Notes under the pieces: model-generated | Told to the model about the DNA's origin: nothing | What the model saw: the letters and a program-made list of their open reading frames with translations, nothing else | Databases searched by the model: none | In this document: in pieces, positions 12,413 through 25,500 of the stretch | Layout: every line of letters starts with the position of its first letter | How positions within the stretch are numbered: the stretch's first letter is position 1 | Position numbers and translations under genes: made by a program | Assembly: GCA_905250075.1 (NCBI GenBank) | Contig: CAJNOP010000365.1 | Location: forward strand, 107,907-171,906 | Source of the DNA: Rotaria sp. Silwood1 | Taxonomy: Eukaryota; Rotifera; Eurotatoria; Philodinida; Philodinidae | Direction: 5' to 3' | DNA length: 64,000 nt

Positions 12413-14586
12413 TTAAGATACAACACTTGGTAAAAAATGATAGGTAACTAAAATGTTATTGGTAGTTAATTCTGTTGGTTTTATATTTCGACGTGATCGT
12501 ATTGTATTATGAAAAATAAAAATTAATATTAATAATAGTGTAAGTATTAATATACCAATAAGTAAAGATGTATGATACCAACGAAATGGATTACATATTG
12601 GACGATGTGATATTATATCCCAAAATTGAAAACGTTCTTCAAAAAAGTTATTTTCTATATGTATTTTATTGGCATGAAAATTTATATAAGATTTATTTAG
12701 TTTTTCATATAATGGCCAATAAATCGAAATATTATTTTGTTCATTTGGATTTCCTTTAAAATAAGAATATTTACTTGTTTCTTTTTGTTTTTGTGTTTAT
12801 ATGATAACAAGAAAAAAAAGTTCTTTACCTGTTTTAGCAAAATTTGTCCAATATCGAATCATTTGATAACTAAGTTCAATTTCTTTTGTTGTATAAGATA
12901 AATTCATATTATAAGGCATATTTAATATTGTTTGATTTGTACGATTAAAAAATGGTACACCCCATATTAAATCAAGTTCAGCAAAATGTCCAACCATATG
13001 TGGCATACGTCGTAGAACATTTTCAAAGTCGAATATTGGTGGATATGTATAATAATAAACATATGTTGATGCTAATGATGGAGAATTTAAACGTTCATGA
13101 AGAAAACGAACAAGATCATAATAGAACATTAAATCACTATATAAAAAATTATGATTAAAATAAATTTTTATTCAGCAAAAATTTAATTACCTGACTAGAT
13201 TTGTATAGAGATGGGCAACTTCAGTTACATTATGTTGATGATTTATATGAGGCATATATCGTGCTTGTATTTCGTCATAGAAACATAAATGATTTGGATA
13301 ATTTGTTTGTAAATAATTTTTAATATATTTATTTTTCTTAAAATAAGAAAATCCACGAGGCTGTTCATATTCAGTCGATTGACCAGTTGAAGATTTTGTT
13401 GATGATTCTAAATTGCCTGTTAAATATGCAATTGTACGATCGTTTTTTGGTAAATAATGACGAAATATATGATCTTCAGCAAAATATAATGATTCATCAG
13501 CTGTTGCACCGATTAATATATCAATATTAACAAGTGGTCCTGTACGAATCATTTGTTCAATATTATCAGTTAATATATCATTATCAACCACCGGGAATCT
13601 AGTTTTTATATAAAAGAAAAACAACAACTATTTAAAAAAAACAAATCACTCCGAACAAATATATATCTCGTACGGATAATTTGGTGATATTCCTAAACCT
13701 GAATGATACATATAACGAAATTCTTTAGTTGATAAATTTTTCAATTGTTCAATATTCGATTGAATAAATTTTTCCTTTGTATCCATACCATTTCGTTTAA
13801 CAACATTATCATATCGAACTTTTGGATTTTGATCAATAGCCCTATAAAAATTAACCAAAAAAAAAAAAACAATAAAAACCATCCAAGGTTAATATTATTT
13901 ACCATTGATTTAATGGGCCACCACTTTGAGCAATAACTCGAGCTATTAAACCTTTCGATCGTGTTGACATTGCAAGTAAAACAGCATTAGCTGCACCAGC
14001 TGAATGTCCCACATATGTTATACGTTTTGAATCACCATTAAAATTTTTTGCATTTATTGATATCCATTTTAATGCTAATAATTGATCATGTAAACCATAA
14101 TTTCCTGACATAATATTTCTATCAGGTGTTAAAAATCCTAATATATTTAAACGATAATTAATTGTTATAATAATAACATCACCAATTGCAGCTACAGCAC
14201 TTCCATCAAATAATGAACCTGAACCTACTTGATTTGAACCACCATGACAAAATACCATAATTGCTTTTGGAATAAAAGATTTTGTTTTTGGAATAAACAT
14301 ATTTAATGTTAAACAATCTTCATCATACATATCAGATAATTCAAATGGACCATATGAAAGACCACCAGGAGCTTGTAAACATGCCGATGTACGTTCTATG
14401 GCATGTACAATTTTTTTATTATATTTTCGTAATATAGGCATTTCAAAACGAACTGGTTTTTCACCATATGGAATACCAAGATATTGTCGAATTGAGACAT
14501 CATAAGTTAGGATTTCTTTACCTTGAAATAAACCTGATGTAGTATTGATAATTAATTCATTATTGAAACTATTTGAAAACCTTTTT
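12413..14586 (-). CDS. Membrane-anchored carboxylesterase/cholinesterase-family protein (5' end not found)
   Basis: Exons 14586-13903, 13841-13674, 13598-13191, 13136-12829 and 12753-12413 join in phase. Family hallmarks in order: GLFQGKEI, LGIPYGEKPVRFE, the EDCLTLN cysteine, an FCHGG oxyanion-hole region, nucleophile elbow GHSAG, acid in GATADES and histidine in VGHFAELDLIWG, which aligns with the cholinesterase catalytic His. All three triad residues are present, so an active hydrolase is possible, unlike neuroligins. After the domain comes a transmembrane helix (LLIGILILTLLLILIFIF) and a cytoplasmic tail of about 30 residues, as in neuroligin- or gliotactin-type proteins. The first exon starts after a polypyrimidine tract with no usable ATG, so a signal-peptide exon must lie upstream. 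The frame at 15198-14878 begins with a hydrophobic stretch but I could not join it in phase. Confidence 0.85.
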
Positions 14587-17500
14587 CTTTATTTAGAAAA
14601 AGAAAAAAAAGTAGAACAACGATATTATGTGGAAATTTTATATTACTTTGTATTATCTAATGATTGAGTTATCTCTAACTGAAAGAATAACAAGAAGATA
14701 AAGATTACCGATGTTTCAACCATCGATAAGAGATAACGGTTAGATAACCGAATCGCATTGATCTGAAGAAAATAGGAAAAAAGAAAACAATCTACTTAAT
14801 TGTATAGAAAGCTTGGCTTATTTGTTATAGTTGTTGTTAATCGTTTTTGTCATCAGTAATAACAATAACAAAAATATTTAGATTTTCTCATTTCTTATTA
14901 TGAATATAAAATTTTTATGAACAGGTGAATTTTTATTTCTGTAAAATAATAACAAAAGATAAGTCAAAATGATAGTAGTTTGATACTCAATCATATATAT
15001 TAAGAATCGATCTTTTACGTCTATAATGTCACATTGAGATTTCCTGATACGGAAACTACTCGAAAATCGAGCGACTGATTTTGTTTCTCGATGTTGTGGT
15101 GAAGAGAAAATAAAAGAGAAAGAAAAAAAGAACAAAAAAAGAAGAAGAAGAGGGAAAAAACAATGTTTCTTTGAAAATCTTGTTACTACTGTCATCACAT
15201 TGACAATAACATTTATTGTCTTTGTCAGTGATCAAATAATAACGAAATAATATAAAAACATACAGAATATTTTTTCTTCAAATGTAATAATGTTGATTTT
15301 GGGGTCCAGTATTTATATGATCTCAATTACAATATCTACATTGTTTTGGCTTCTCTTTTTTCTCTCTTTTATAATACTAACATCTTTCACGATCTCACTT
15401 AACATGATATAAGTAACCTTGAATCGCCTAAGGTATACATGAAACTAGTAGTCTCGTTTTTTTTTTTCTACTTAATCAAGATCAACAAATACCATGACTG
15501 TGTTGTCTTTGATGTATAACGTTGTTTATATTTATTCCTTGATTTTTTTTCTTCTTTTCTTTGGTGGTTTTTTTTCTTTTGCGCAATCATCAGTTAAGTT
15601 GGGCGGCACAAAATACGATACCTTCATGCATGTATGTATGTATGTATGTACGTACCATAGTGATTAATATGTACACGAGGGAGAAAAAAAAAGCAAGAAA
15701 AAGAAATAGGGAATTCAGTTGTGATTATGACCTTTTTTCCATTCGATCAATAATGATCAACAAGATGTAAAAGAAAAGAAAACTAGCAAAGAAAATAAAT
15801 GGATAAAGAAAGAAGAGAAATACACTGCAACAAAAGAAAAAGAATTTTATTTTTAATATGATTTCAAATACTATAGATTGATCAATTAAATCAATCTCAG
15901 CTTTTTTGATAAAGAGGACTGATAGACAGATGTGAAGAAGAAGAAGATATTTAAAGTCTATATTTTCCATGTCAATGTGCCATTGTTAGGTTTTCTAGGT
16001 CCATAGAAATGATAGTCGAACTTGGGATAAAACGTCTTGAAAATCTACGTACAAGAAAAAAACACGATTTTTGTTTGTCCATAGTACTTTTCTAAATTAA
16101 TTGAATGTTATGAATTCATACGTTTAGATTAAAAAAGAAACCATCGATATGAAATGAATTATGAAACATCCAAAATTTTTTTGCTATCATTACTATCATA
16201 ATGATAAATTGCATTTTTGTGTAATGCTTAATATTTTGTAAAAGTATTAGAATATATTCATGTCAATCTAGAACAATCATATTTTATTGATTTGAAGATC
16301 TAATCTTTCGGTTATTTAAAAATATCAAATTTAAAAGATAATATTGACATATTCAGTAACATAAGGATGTCTATATCTCATTTATAAAAAGCGTATTAAT
16401 GAAATAGAGAATTTAGAATATAAATGACAGTTCTTTTTTAATTTTTAAGGTTTGATTACATACTATAGAAAAAATCAAACGATACCATAAAAATTTCATA
16501 TGTATATAAAATGAATTTATAATAGAGAATAATAAAAAAAAAATTTTTTAATCATACTAAAAACCTTTCTTTTTTAAATCTCATATCATGACTAATATAA
16601 ATTATATATATTATTTGAAAGAGTCTGTTCAGCAACTGATTTATATTACTTAGATTAACACCATATGTTACGTCCCTTGACATTGACTATCGGTAAAGGT
16701 TACTATTATCTGATCAATAAAAATTATTTCAGACGCAAAAAAACATTTATTACCATTCAGAAAATTTATCCATTGAATTCATTTAATAATTTTATTTTTT
16801 ATGACCTTACAAAAGATTGTTAATTTCTCTTCTTTCTTTTTTTTTTAACATTAAACATAAACAGTTGGAGTGCTGTTATTGGTATTGTTCTTCTTTTCAT
16901 GTCACTGTTAATGTTAGTAATGGCAAATATATATAACACAACATATATAAATAAAGACAATCTGGACAAGGATTACCGATTAGACAACATCCTTCATATG
17001 AAATAGATTGATGACGTGATCAGATTAATGAGTAAGCATTTGTACTAGAACAAAAAAAAAAAAGTAGCTCTCTCTCATAGAAAAATCTTGAGCATAAACT
17101 TATAGACATGAAAAATACTACTAATCTATTAGTTACATAGTCAAGGTTAGACTAGGCTAGGCATTGTCCTACCACTAATCATTTTTGTCAAACCATTAGT
17201 AGCAAGAACAGCATAGTAATAATAATAATAATCATCATCATCATCATAATTGTTACTATGTTTGATGGATTTTTTTCCAAGATCATAGAGAACTATCTAC
17301 CATCTTCTGATTATGACATTATTATCTATCTGATTTTTTTTTCTTCACAAACATTATTCAATTGAGACAATAGACGTTATGACAGTTGAGCCATCATATA
17401 TCAAATGAACGTATAGAATAATTTATTCTATCATGTACATGTTGTTTTGTTCTTCTCAATCGTTTGATCTTGTGTATAAATGTTAACTTAAGTAATACTT

Positions 17501-18200
17501 TTGATAAATATAAATGAATAGAATTTTTTCAAATATTCTTCTTCAATAAGAATCTATTTTGATTATCAAGACAATATATTAGAATTAAATGTATGAACTA
17601 CAGTTAAAAAAAAAGACAGGTGTAAATTCACATTCTGTGATTTTCATAAATTGAAAAATAAAAACTTCAAACATCTTTTTTTGTTTGATACGATATAAGA
17701 CAAAAAATTATTTCAAAAATATTCATAAAAACGATCCATAAAATTTCAATATAATTTAATCGAATAGATGTACATTTTTTTTTCTTTGATCAACATTGAC
17801 ATATGAGAATTTAATTACTTGAATCGTATCTTGAATTATAGATCTGAAGCATATATCATAATCAAAATTATATCGACATAAAACATTATTTTCATACATT
17901 TTGTAAAAATGATAAATATTAAAATAATTCTATCTTATATTGTATTACATAGTTCTTCTATTTAAGATTGTTGAAAATCGCAGGTTATGTTAGATGTTAC
18001 TATCATTCACTCCTCTTTAATTCTAACGTTAGACATTAGTTTCATGTTACATTGATAAGAGACATTGACATATCACATATGTTTCTTTTTTTTTTTCTTT
18101 TATTATAAGATTCAATATATTTCAAACTTATATATATATATATATGTTTGATTTTTAATGTTGTACTTATCTCATCTGTTTACAAGATTGTATTATATCT
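14587..18200. other. Intergenic region, no gene supported
   Basis: The stretch is AT-rich with (GTAT)n at 15630-15655 and AAT/ATC microsatellites near 17215-17250. A minus-strand frame at 14878-15198 starts with a signal-peptide-like segment and could be the missing first exon of the esterase gene, but its composition comes from a CTT/T-rich tract and no phase-compatible donor was found. Confidence 0.5.
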
Positions 18201-18262
18201 ATTCTCAAATTGTTGACAAACACATTGTGTTTTTTCATCAAACAATTATCATTGATATCTTG
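18201..18262 (-). promoter_or_regulatory. Candidate SECIS element in the deiodinase 3' UTR
   Basis: About 105 nt after the stop codon the transcript can form a SECIS-like hairpin. The 5' core ATGA (18252-18249) is opposite TGA (18207-18205). A stem follows with AATTGTT (18247-18241) against AACAATT (18214-18208), extended by four pairs after one bulged T. Then come unpaired A residues (18235-18232) and a small apical stem AACAC/GTGTT with loop AAT. ATGA, apical AA and GA are the SECIS hallmarks. The region is AT-rich, so a chance hairpin is possible, but position and order are right. Confidence 0.6.
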
Positions 18263-18367
18263 AAAACAGATTGAGAATCAATTTACAACAAAAATAAGAA
18301 AACAAAATATATATTAGTTTGTATAAAATGAATTAAAAAATAATAATAATACTGTCAATTTTTATGT

Positions 18368-19408
18368 TTATCTTTGATAGAAATTATCAATCCATGTATC
18401 TAATTCATTTAAATCATAAGCATATGTTGTTTCACCTGGTTCAGCTTTAAATATTAATTTTCCATTATTAATAATATAAAAACGAAATGGCCATGAACCA
18501 TAAGTTTTATGAAATGTATTATCCATACTATCAACAAGCATAAGCATTTCAAAATTATATTTATTTTTAAATTGACATGCATTTTCTAAACGTTGTTCTA
18601 ATGTTTTTGGTTGATCAACACATGAAATTGTTTTTCCAGCTGGCCATTGATCACGTGCATGCGCCTCGGCAATATAAATTGTCAATAGACGCATATTTGG
18701 CGAATGTGAGCGAAATAATTGACTAAATATATTAAATTTAAGATAATAATCTATAGAAATAAAAATTAATTTACTTTAATCGCTCGACAGACGCCAAAAA
18801 TGGTGGTCAAGTTGTTGAACCAGCAAAAATTATTAATGGTTGTTCAGGATTTATTTGTGAAAAAAGTGTAGTAGATTCACCATTCAATGTAAAAAGTTTA
18901 ACATCAATTGCATATTGTCCTTGATTGACAAGACCTTGAGTAATTTTATTATGTTTAACTAAAGAAAAACTTATATATTTTATAATAATAATTAAATCGT
19001 TTTTTTTATTTTACTTACCATAAAATGCTTCTTTAATAATTGGATCATCTGGAAAACGTGATATAGCTGTTCGTAATGCATTTACATGTCGATATCCAAA
19101 ATGTTCAACAACATGTTGTTGAACTAAATCGAGTACCATTCTATTTATTATTAAAAATTTTGAATTCATAATAATAATAATAAATCAACTTACGTTATAG
19201 CATTATCATCTTTATGATATAAATCGAAAAGTTGTTGAATAGGATCTGACAAACGTAAAAATGTTTCATATTTAATCATTTGACGAACAATTTCCAATGA
19301 TGGTAAATCATCACTTAATATTTGTTGTTTTTCTGATGAACAAAAAAATGTATCATTAGGATACAAACTATTATTAACATCCGGTGGTTTGTCTATTGCA
19401 TCCGCCAT
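18368..19408 (-). CDS. Iodothyronine deiodinase-like selenoprotein
   Basis: Exons 19408-19194, 19140-19019, 18958-18775 and 18722-18368 join into 292 codons including the stop. The C-terminal 170 residues match the deiodinase thioredoxin-like fold: PLIIFAGSTT-(TGA)-PPF at the active site, then YIAEAHARDQW (vertebrate enzymes have YIDEAHPSDGW with the important His), then a C-terminal YDLNELDTWIDNF. The in-frame TGA (codon 163) falls exactly where deiodinases carry selenocysteine, and the frame continues conserved on both sides. The family removes iodine from iodothyronines, a reductive reaction that needs a thiol donor. Vertebrate enzymes have an N-terminal membrane anchor. Here the roughly 120 residues before the domain are hydrophilic, so a soluble protein is likely. 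Substrate in this animal is unknown. Confidence 0.88.
18807..18809 (-). other. In-frame TGA read as selenocysteine (codon 163)
   Basis: The codon follows GSTT and precedes PPF, the invariant context of the deiodinase active-site selenocysteine. No other stop interrupts the four-exon frame. Confidence 0.85.
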
Positions 19409-22400
19409 TTGTAAAGCAATAAAAGTAAATGTAAGGTAGCAAAAAAAGAAAAGAAATTACATGAAAATATTACTAATGTGTTGTGCAATTTCTTTGCAAA
19501 AAAAAAACAAAGAAACTCAAGTACACATACATATGAAAATGACGCATTGAGTAATCATTATGATTCAGAATAATGATGTGTTCATATTTAGAGGCTTCTT
19601 TGATTATTGTACAATAAAATATATACAAAGATTAACATGAAGTACATATCATAAAAATAAAATCACAGTTCGAAAGATCATAATATTAAATTAAATTGAT
19701 TTGGATCTATTCCATACCTCATTCAAACCATGTTTTTTTTTCAAGATCATATTATGTTTATTTTTATTAATAAAATCATATGTACATATTGAAGTTCTAG
19801 ACTTTATCGTAAATACATTGTAATTTGAACCATGTTAAAGCTTCTTTTGTTTTTCTTTGATTTAACCTAGAGAACATAATCATATGTTTAATATTAATAC
19901 AAAATAATGACCTTGTGAAACATCACGAAGTTCCTTGAAAGTCAAAAATAAAGGTAGCTAAGCAGCATGATTTTTCAAATTTATATGTTGAAATGTGTCC
20001 CTTCGTTTTTTATTTCTAAATGACAGGAAATATTTCTGCATAGAATTTTGTTCATATGAAATAAGTAATTAGTGTAGAAAATACACGAGAGAAAACCTAT
20101 TCCGGTCTATTTCGACCTCATTACTAGAAGTTTATGTTTCTGTCTTCAGTTATTCTTATGAATTCGGATGTTCTCTGAAACTGTACTCAGTAATGATCAA
20201 TGACCAATTTCCTTTAATAAATGATTTCTTATGAATCGAAGTTGATATTATTTTTTTGAGATTTTGAATGATTTATTTATTTACTTTTATATCAAATTAT
20301 TTTATCAAAATAAAATTGAATATTTATTTATGATTGTAATTTATTATTTGCATTTCTTGTAATTTATAGCATATATTTCATACAGATATAACAGATAACG
20401 AAATAAATAAAATATGAGAAGTAGATAAAATATACAGTCGTGCTTGACAAACATTTAATTAATAAACAAGACTTTAGCCCTATGAATGCATTTCTTCATT
20501 AAAAGAAGTCAAAAGAGGGAGAGACAACATTATAGTAATGAAACAATGTTCCTATTTAATTACTATGTAATGATTAAGAGGTACTTGTGATTAAGTTAGA
20601 GTTTAATTTGATTGTTATACGATCAACAACAAAAAAAATGAAGAATAGCTTATGCTGATCTACTGATCGTTTCTCATGAATTTCTCGAAATAGAACTTCA
20701 CTAAGAGATGATAAGTTCTATTAGATGGACATCATGTTACAAACCATTGTAAATAGATCAAAGACTAATATAAGTAAGAAACAGTTCAATCGAAATTCGC
20801 AGATATTCTCAGTTATTTAAATCTAATCGCACTATTTCAGTAATTAATTTGAAAACATAAAACATATTAAGGATACTTTATATAGATAGATAATAACTGA
20901 GGAAATGTAATTGAAATTAAGTAAATTAAAGTATATCAGAAAAAGAAAAAGATTATTTCTGTTTTGTTTTCATATTGAAATCTTATTCATAGCCTAACAA
21001 AAAATCAGTGATATTCAACTATATCAGATCGTTTTGTATTTATGAATACGATCGAGTATATCGACTATAATTTTGTATTTAGTCATATTTAATCTAATAA
21101 ATAAAATAGACGATTTCTTGATTTGTAAGAATCTTTTTAAATGAGTGAAATTCTCTTTTTTTACGACTATCAATATATTTCGAACTAGACAAACAAAAAC
21201 ATGTGATTAAGTACCTTCAGGTACTTTCTATAGTTTTATTATTAGAACAAATTCAAAAAAAAAAGAAATACGATCTTTTCGGAATATAAAACAACTCATA
21301 TCTTCAGGCTTACAAAAGTAATCCTTGTAATGAATACAAATAAAATAACCTAGGGTTATTATTCTAACATAAACAATACTTTAGAAAAAACAAAGTACGT
21401 TTTTTTTCTTCTTCTTATTTTAACATAGTAAACAAATAACTGAAGTCTTTAGTATCGTTTATACGTTATTTGAAAACATACTATTCTATTGAAATTTAAC
21501 TGATACAGTTAAATACTAGACAGTGTTTACTTTTGGATATATTTCTCTAGTCCATTAAGAGTAATTTTGTTTTTGTATTTTAATCAACTACGGAAAGTAA
21601 ATTCTTATTTCGTTAAAAACATAAATTGTGTATGTTGCATGCTTATGTTCATTGTCGCTATTTTTATCTATTATTGATAAATAAATTGCTATTTTTTCAC
21701 TTCGATAATTATTACTTTCATCTACATTATTATCAAAATCTGATGTAAAATAATATAATAGTCATATTATCTTAAAACATTCAATATTTTATTCGCATTT
21801 TCTCTTCTGGAAGGAGAAACATTTATTTCTGGAAGTATCGACATATAATACGTGATATAATTGTCATAAAAACCTAAATGGATAGTACGACCTTCGACTC
21901 AAACAATGAATAAAATATTACACATATTTACAGATAAATCATTTAATTATTAATATATTATTCTTTTATGAAAAGTAATTGACAAGTGTTGTAAATATTT
22001 TGCTTTTAATTTTCTTATTTTATTTTAATATTGATAATAAATGAATTTTTTTTTTATTTAACAATATATTCATTTTTGAGTATTTTATTTCATTTAATAT
22101 TAAATTTATCTGACATATCTATAAGTTACAACTATTCTTATTAAAAATTCAATATCTCAATAAAGGAATATTCTTTTCGACTGAAACTTTTAGAATATTC
22201 TCAGAATTATCTATAGGCCAAATTTCATATCGAAATTTTTCAGTAAGTATTAAAAGCTTCGAATGAATTACGCTAACAAGCTTTATCTTTACAAATATTA
22301 CAATACTTAAAAACTAAACTTTTTCTAGACTATCTACTTCTCATAGTTTTATACGAAAAGAAATTTTTCGTAAGGCGATGACATTTTTTTTTTTTTATTT

Positions 22401-22544
22401 CTTTTTATTTAAATCATAAATATAATAAAAATTATAGTCCATCATCTCAACATTATTGAGCAAAAAAACATTTTTTCGAATTAAAAGTTCAATAGAAACA
22501 ACAACAACAACGACGACAAAAATAAGAAATAAAAAAATAACTCA
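19409..22544. other. Intergenic region, nothing recognised
   Basis: AT-rich sequence with no open frame above background and no clear repeat. It includes the 5' flank of the deiodinase gene and the 3' flank of the ROCO gene. Confidence 0.6.
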
Positions 22545-25500
22545 TCACAGAATGCTACAGATGGTACAACTGGCAATACTATTATCAACATTTGGTTGTG
22601 GGTGATAATTTGACATGGGACCAAGACGATGTTCCAAATGAACAGAACTACGTATTTGAAATGGTTGATTTAAAGATGTACCAACAGTTGGACCAACATT
22701 AGCAGCTGTTAAAACAGGTTCAATAGGTCGTATACGATGATCACTAACATCAATTTCATTATCATCATAATCATAATCATCATCACTCATACTACTATTA
22801 GAACTGTCATTTGAATTAACTGAATCAACATTTTGACGACGATTATTTCGTGCTTGTTTTGCTTGTCGAGCTGTTGTTAATACAGCTAAAGCTGATGATG
22901 GATGATTTGCACCACGTTGATCAATAGACGAAGAATGTACTAATCGATGAAATGTACTTGGTGACGATGATGTAGTATGACGCGAAACAATCGATGCTAT
23001 CTCATTATATCGTGCTTGTAAATCAATTGCTTTACCACTACCACCATGTCCACCGGCACCTATGAACAAATTATCATTAGTTATTAATAAAATCTATGCA
23101 TTTCCAATAGGAACATCAGATTATCACCAATCAAGAGAAAAAACTCAGAATGTAGTCATTCACTACTCAAAATGAGACTTGGTAGAGAAAAGTCTTCTCT
23201 TTCGATTCGTTCATGGCTAATTTTGAGACCCACATTTCTGTCAATTAATCTGTAATCGTCTACAGAAACAACTAGGTCAGAGATAACTCATTGTGCTGAA
23301 TCGAATGGTAATATTTGTCTTTTAAGTTCCAACGGATCTAACACTGTTATTTTTATTTTTCTTAAATATATCGACTCCTTCGTTATATATGCAAATTAAT
23401 TGAGAAATATTAGAATCACCATTGCGGATGATCATAAGGCAATTGAGAATGTTAGAAAAAAAACTAGGAACGTCAGCTTTGAGCAAATCAATAGAGAAGA
23501 ATCGGCAAGTTTTTACCTTTTAAATCTACATAAGTTAATTGTGAAAGAATTAAACTTGCTGCACCAACTGGTGGCCATGGTGTTGATTCAAACATAACTG
23601 GTACAATAGGTTTTTTAAGCATATCAGCTAAGATTAATTCACGTTGACACATATTTGAAACAATATACATTGGTGTTATACAACAGATTAAAACCTAAAT
23701 AAGAAAGAAAATTTTCACAAAAAAAAAACCTTTATATATTATGTTTTTATTTACTTTAGCATTTCGTATTCCATGATCAATTTTTTCATATAATAATTCT
23801 CCACCACCAATTTGTCCCATATCCATCCAACAAGTAAAACCAACAAGTTCTAAAAAATTTCGTAATTCTTTAACTTCATCTTGTATATCCCATTGATAAC
23901 TAATAAAAACAGATGGTAATGGATATTGTGTTTCTCTTTCACGTAATATTATTTCAACTAAATCATCACGTCCAATTTGTTTCATTGTTGCAAATAACAT
24001 ATCAACAGCTAATGATGAATTTCCAGTACGAACAATCCAATCTGTAATTAATTGTAAACTTGGATTACGACTTAAAGAAAATTGATCAATAACAGATTGT
24101 TGATAACCAAGTTTTTTTGCTAATATAATCCATGTACGATTTTCACTTGATGATTTATTTAAATTTATATTTATTTCTGATGTTGATAATAATTTAGCTG
24201 TTGAACGTATCCATCCAGGTAAATTTGAATCTTCAAAAAAATGATTCATAGATTTTTGATCATATAATATATCAATTATTGGTACAACACGTGTTGTTGT
24301 AAGTTTTGGAAACCAACTGCGATATTGATTTGTTGGTACACGACGAAATGAACATTCAACAATCTTTATAAAAAAAAAAATTATCATGAAGAAAACAGAG
24401 TAAAAATTATTCACTTACAGGATTTGAAAGACAATGATCAAGATTAAGAAAATGTAAACATGAGTTATTTGAACAATAAGGAGTTTTATGTAAATCGCAT
24501 ATTTTTCCACACGGGCATACCACTTTACATTGAAATGTAAGTCGACGCATCCATGTAGATTTGATTTCATTAAGTAATGATTCAAGAAATTTACGTACCT
24601 ATATCAAATATTATTTAAATATAAAGTCAACATATATGAAACCTATTAATGTGTTCTTTCCTTTTTTTTTTACAGAAGAATTAATCTTTTCAATTTATAT
24701 ATAAAGAAACTTTTAGTCAAAAAACTATGTAAGAATTATTTTAAGATCATAATACAAACCTTTGCTACAATTGTAGGATCTGCTAATTGAGGATTAATTT
24801 CATCTTGATTTTTATTGTTATTATTATTATTATTTGTTGTTGTTGTTGTTGTATTCATAGTATTATTATTATTATTTATATTTGAATTATTACGAATAAT
24901 TTGTACTTTCATTCGAGCATATATCATTGGTGAAGCAGTTAAAATAAGTAAATGTTGATCATCAAGAATAAATTTACCACGACGATAATAAAGTTTAGGT
25001 GATGGAACATTATTTGATTGTGTCCATTTTATTGTTCGAACAAGAATTTGATGAAAAAGACTTTCTAAACAAAAAATATATAGAAATTTAATTAAAAACA
25101 AAAAAAAAATTTGTTTTTTTTTTCCTTTTATTTTATTTACCAGGAAAATACTCATCAAATAAATAATAAAATACAACTGATTGTTCATCTTTTTCTGTTA
25201 AAATTTTTTCATTATATGTTCTTCGTATACAACCTGGAACATAATATTGTTTACATATAGTTGTTGGTTTTGTTGTTGGTGATGATGATATACGTTCACA
25301 AAGAAGATCAAATTTTTTTAATAATGCTAAAAGACTTTGTTTTTGTTCAATAAATGGTTGACAAAGATTTTCAAATGTACGTTCATCAATAATACCATCA
25401 TCATTTTCATTTTCCATATTATCATTATAAACAAGACGTTTAATAAGTTGAATTAATTTTTGTGGACGTAAGATTAATGTATTTTTTAAAAACATATCTT

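Noticed and set aside
14878-15198. Signal-peptide-like frame upstream of the esterase gene
   Set aside because: The hydrophobic run comes from a CTT/T-rich tract, and no donor in it leaves the two bases needed by the next exon. Kept only as a possibility.
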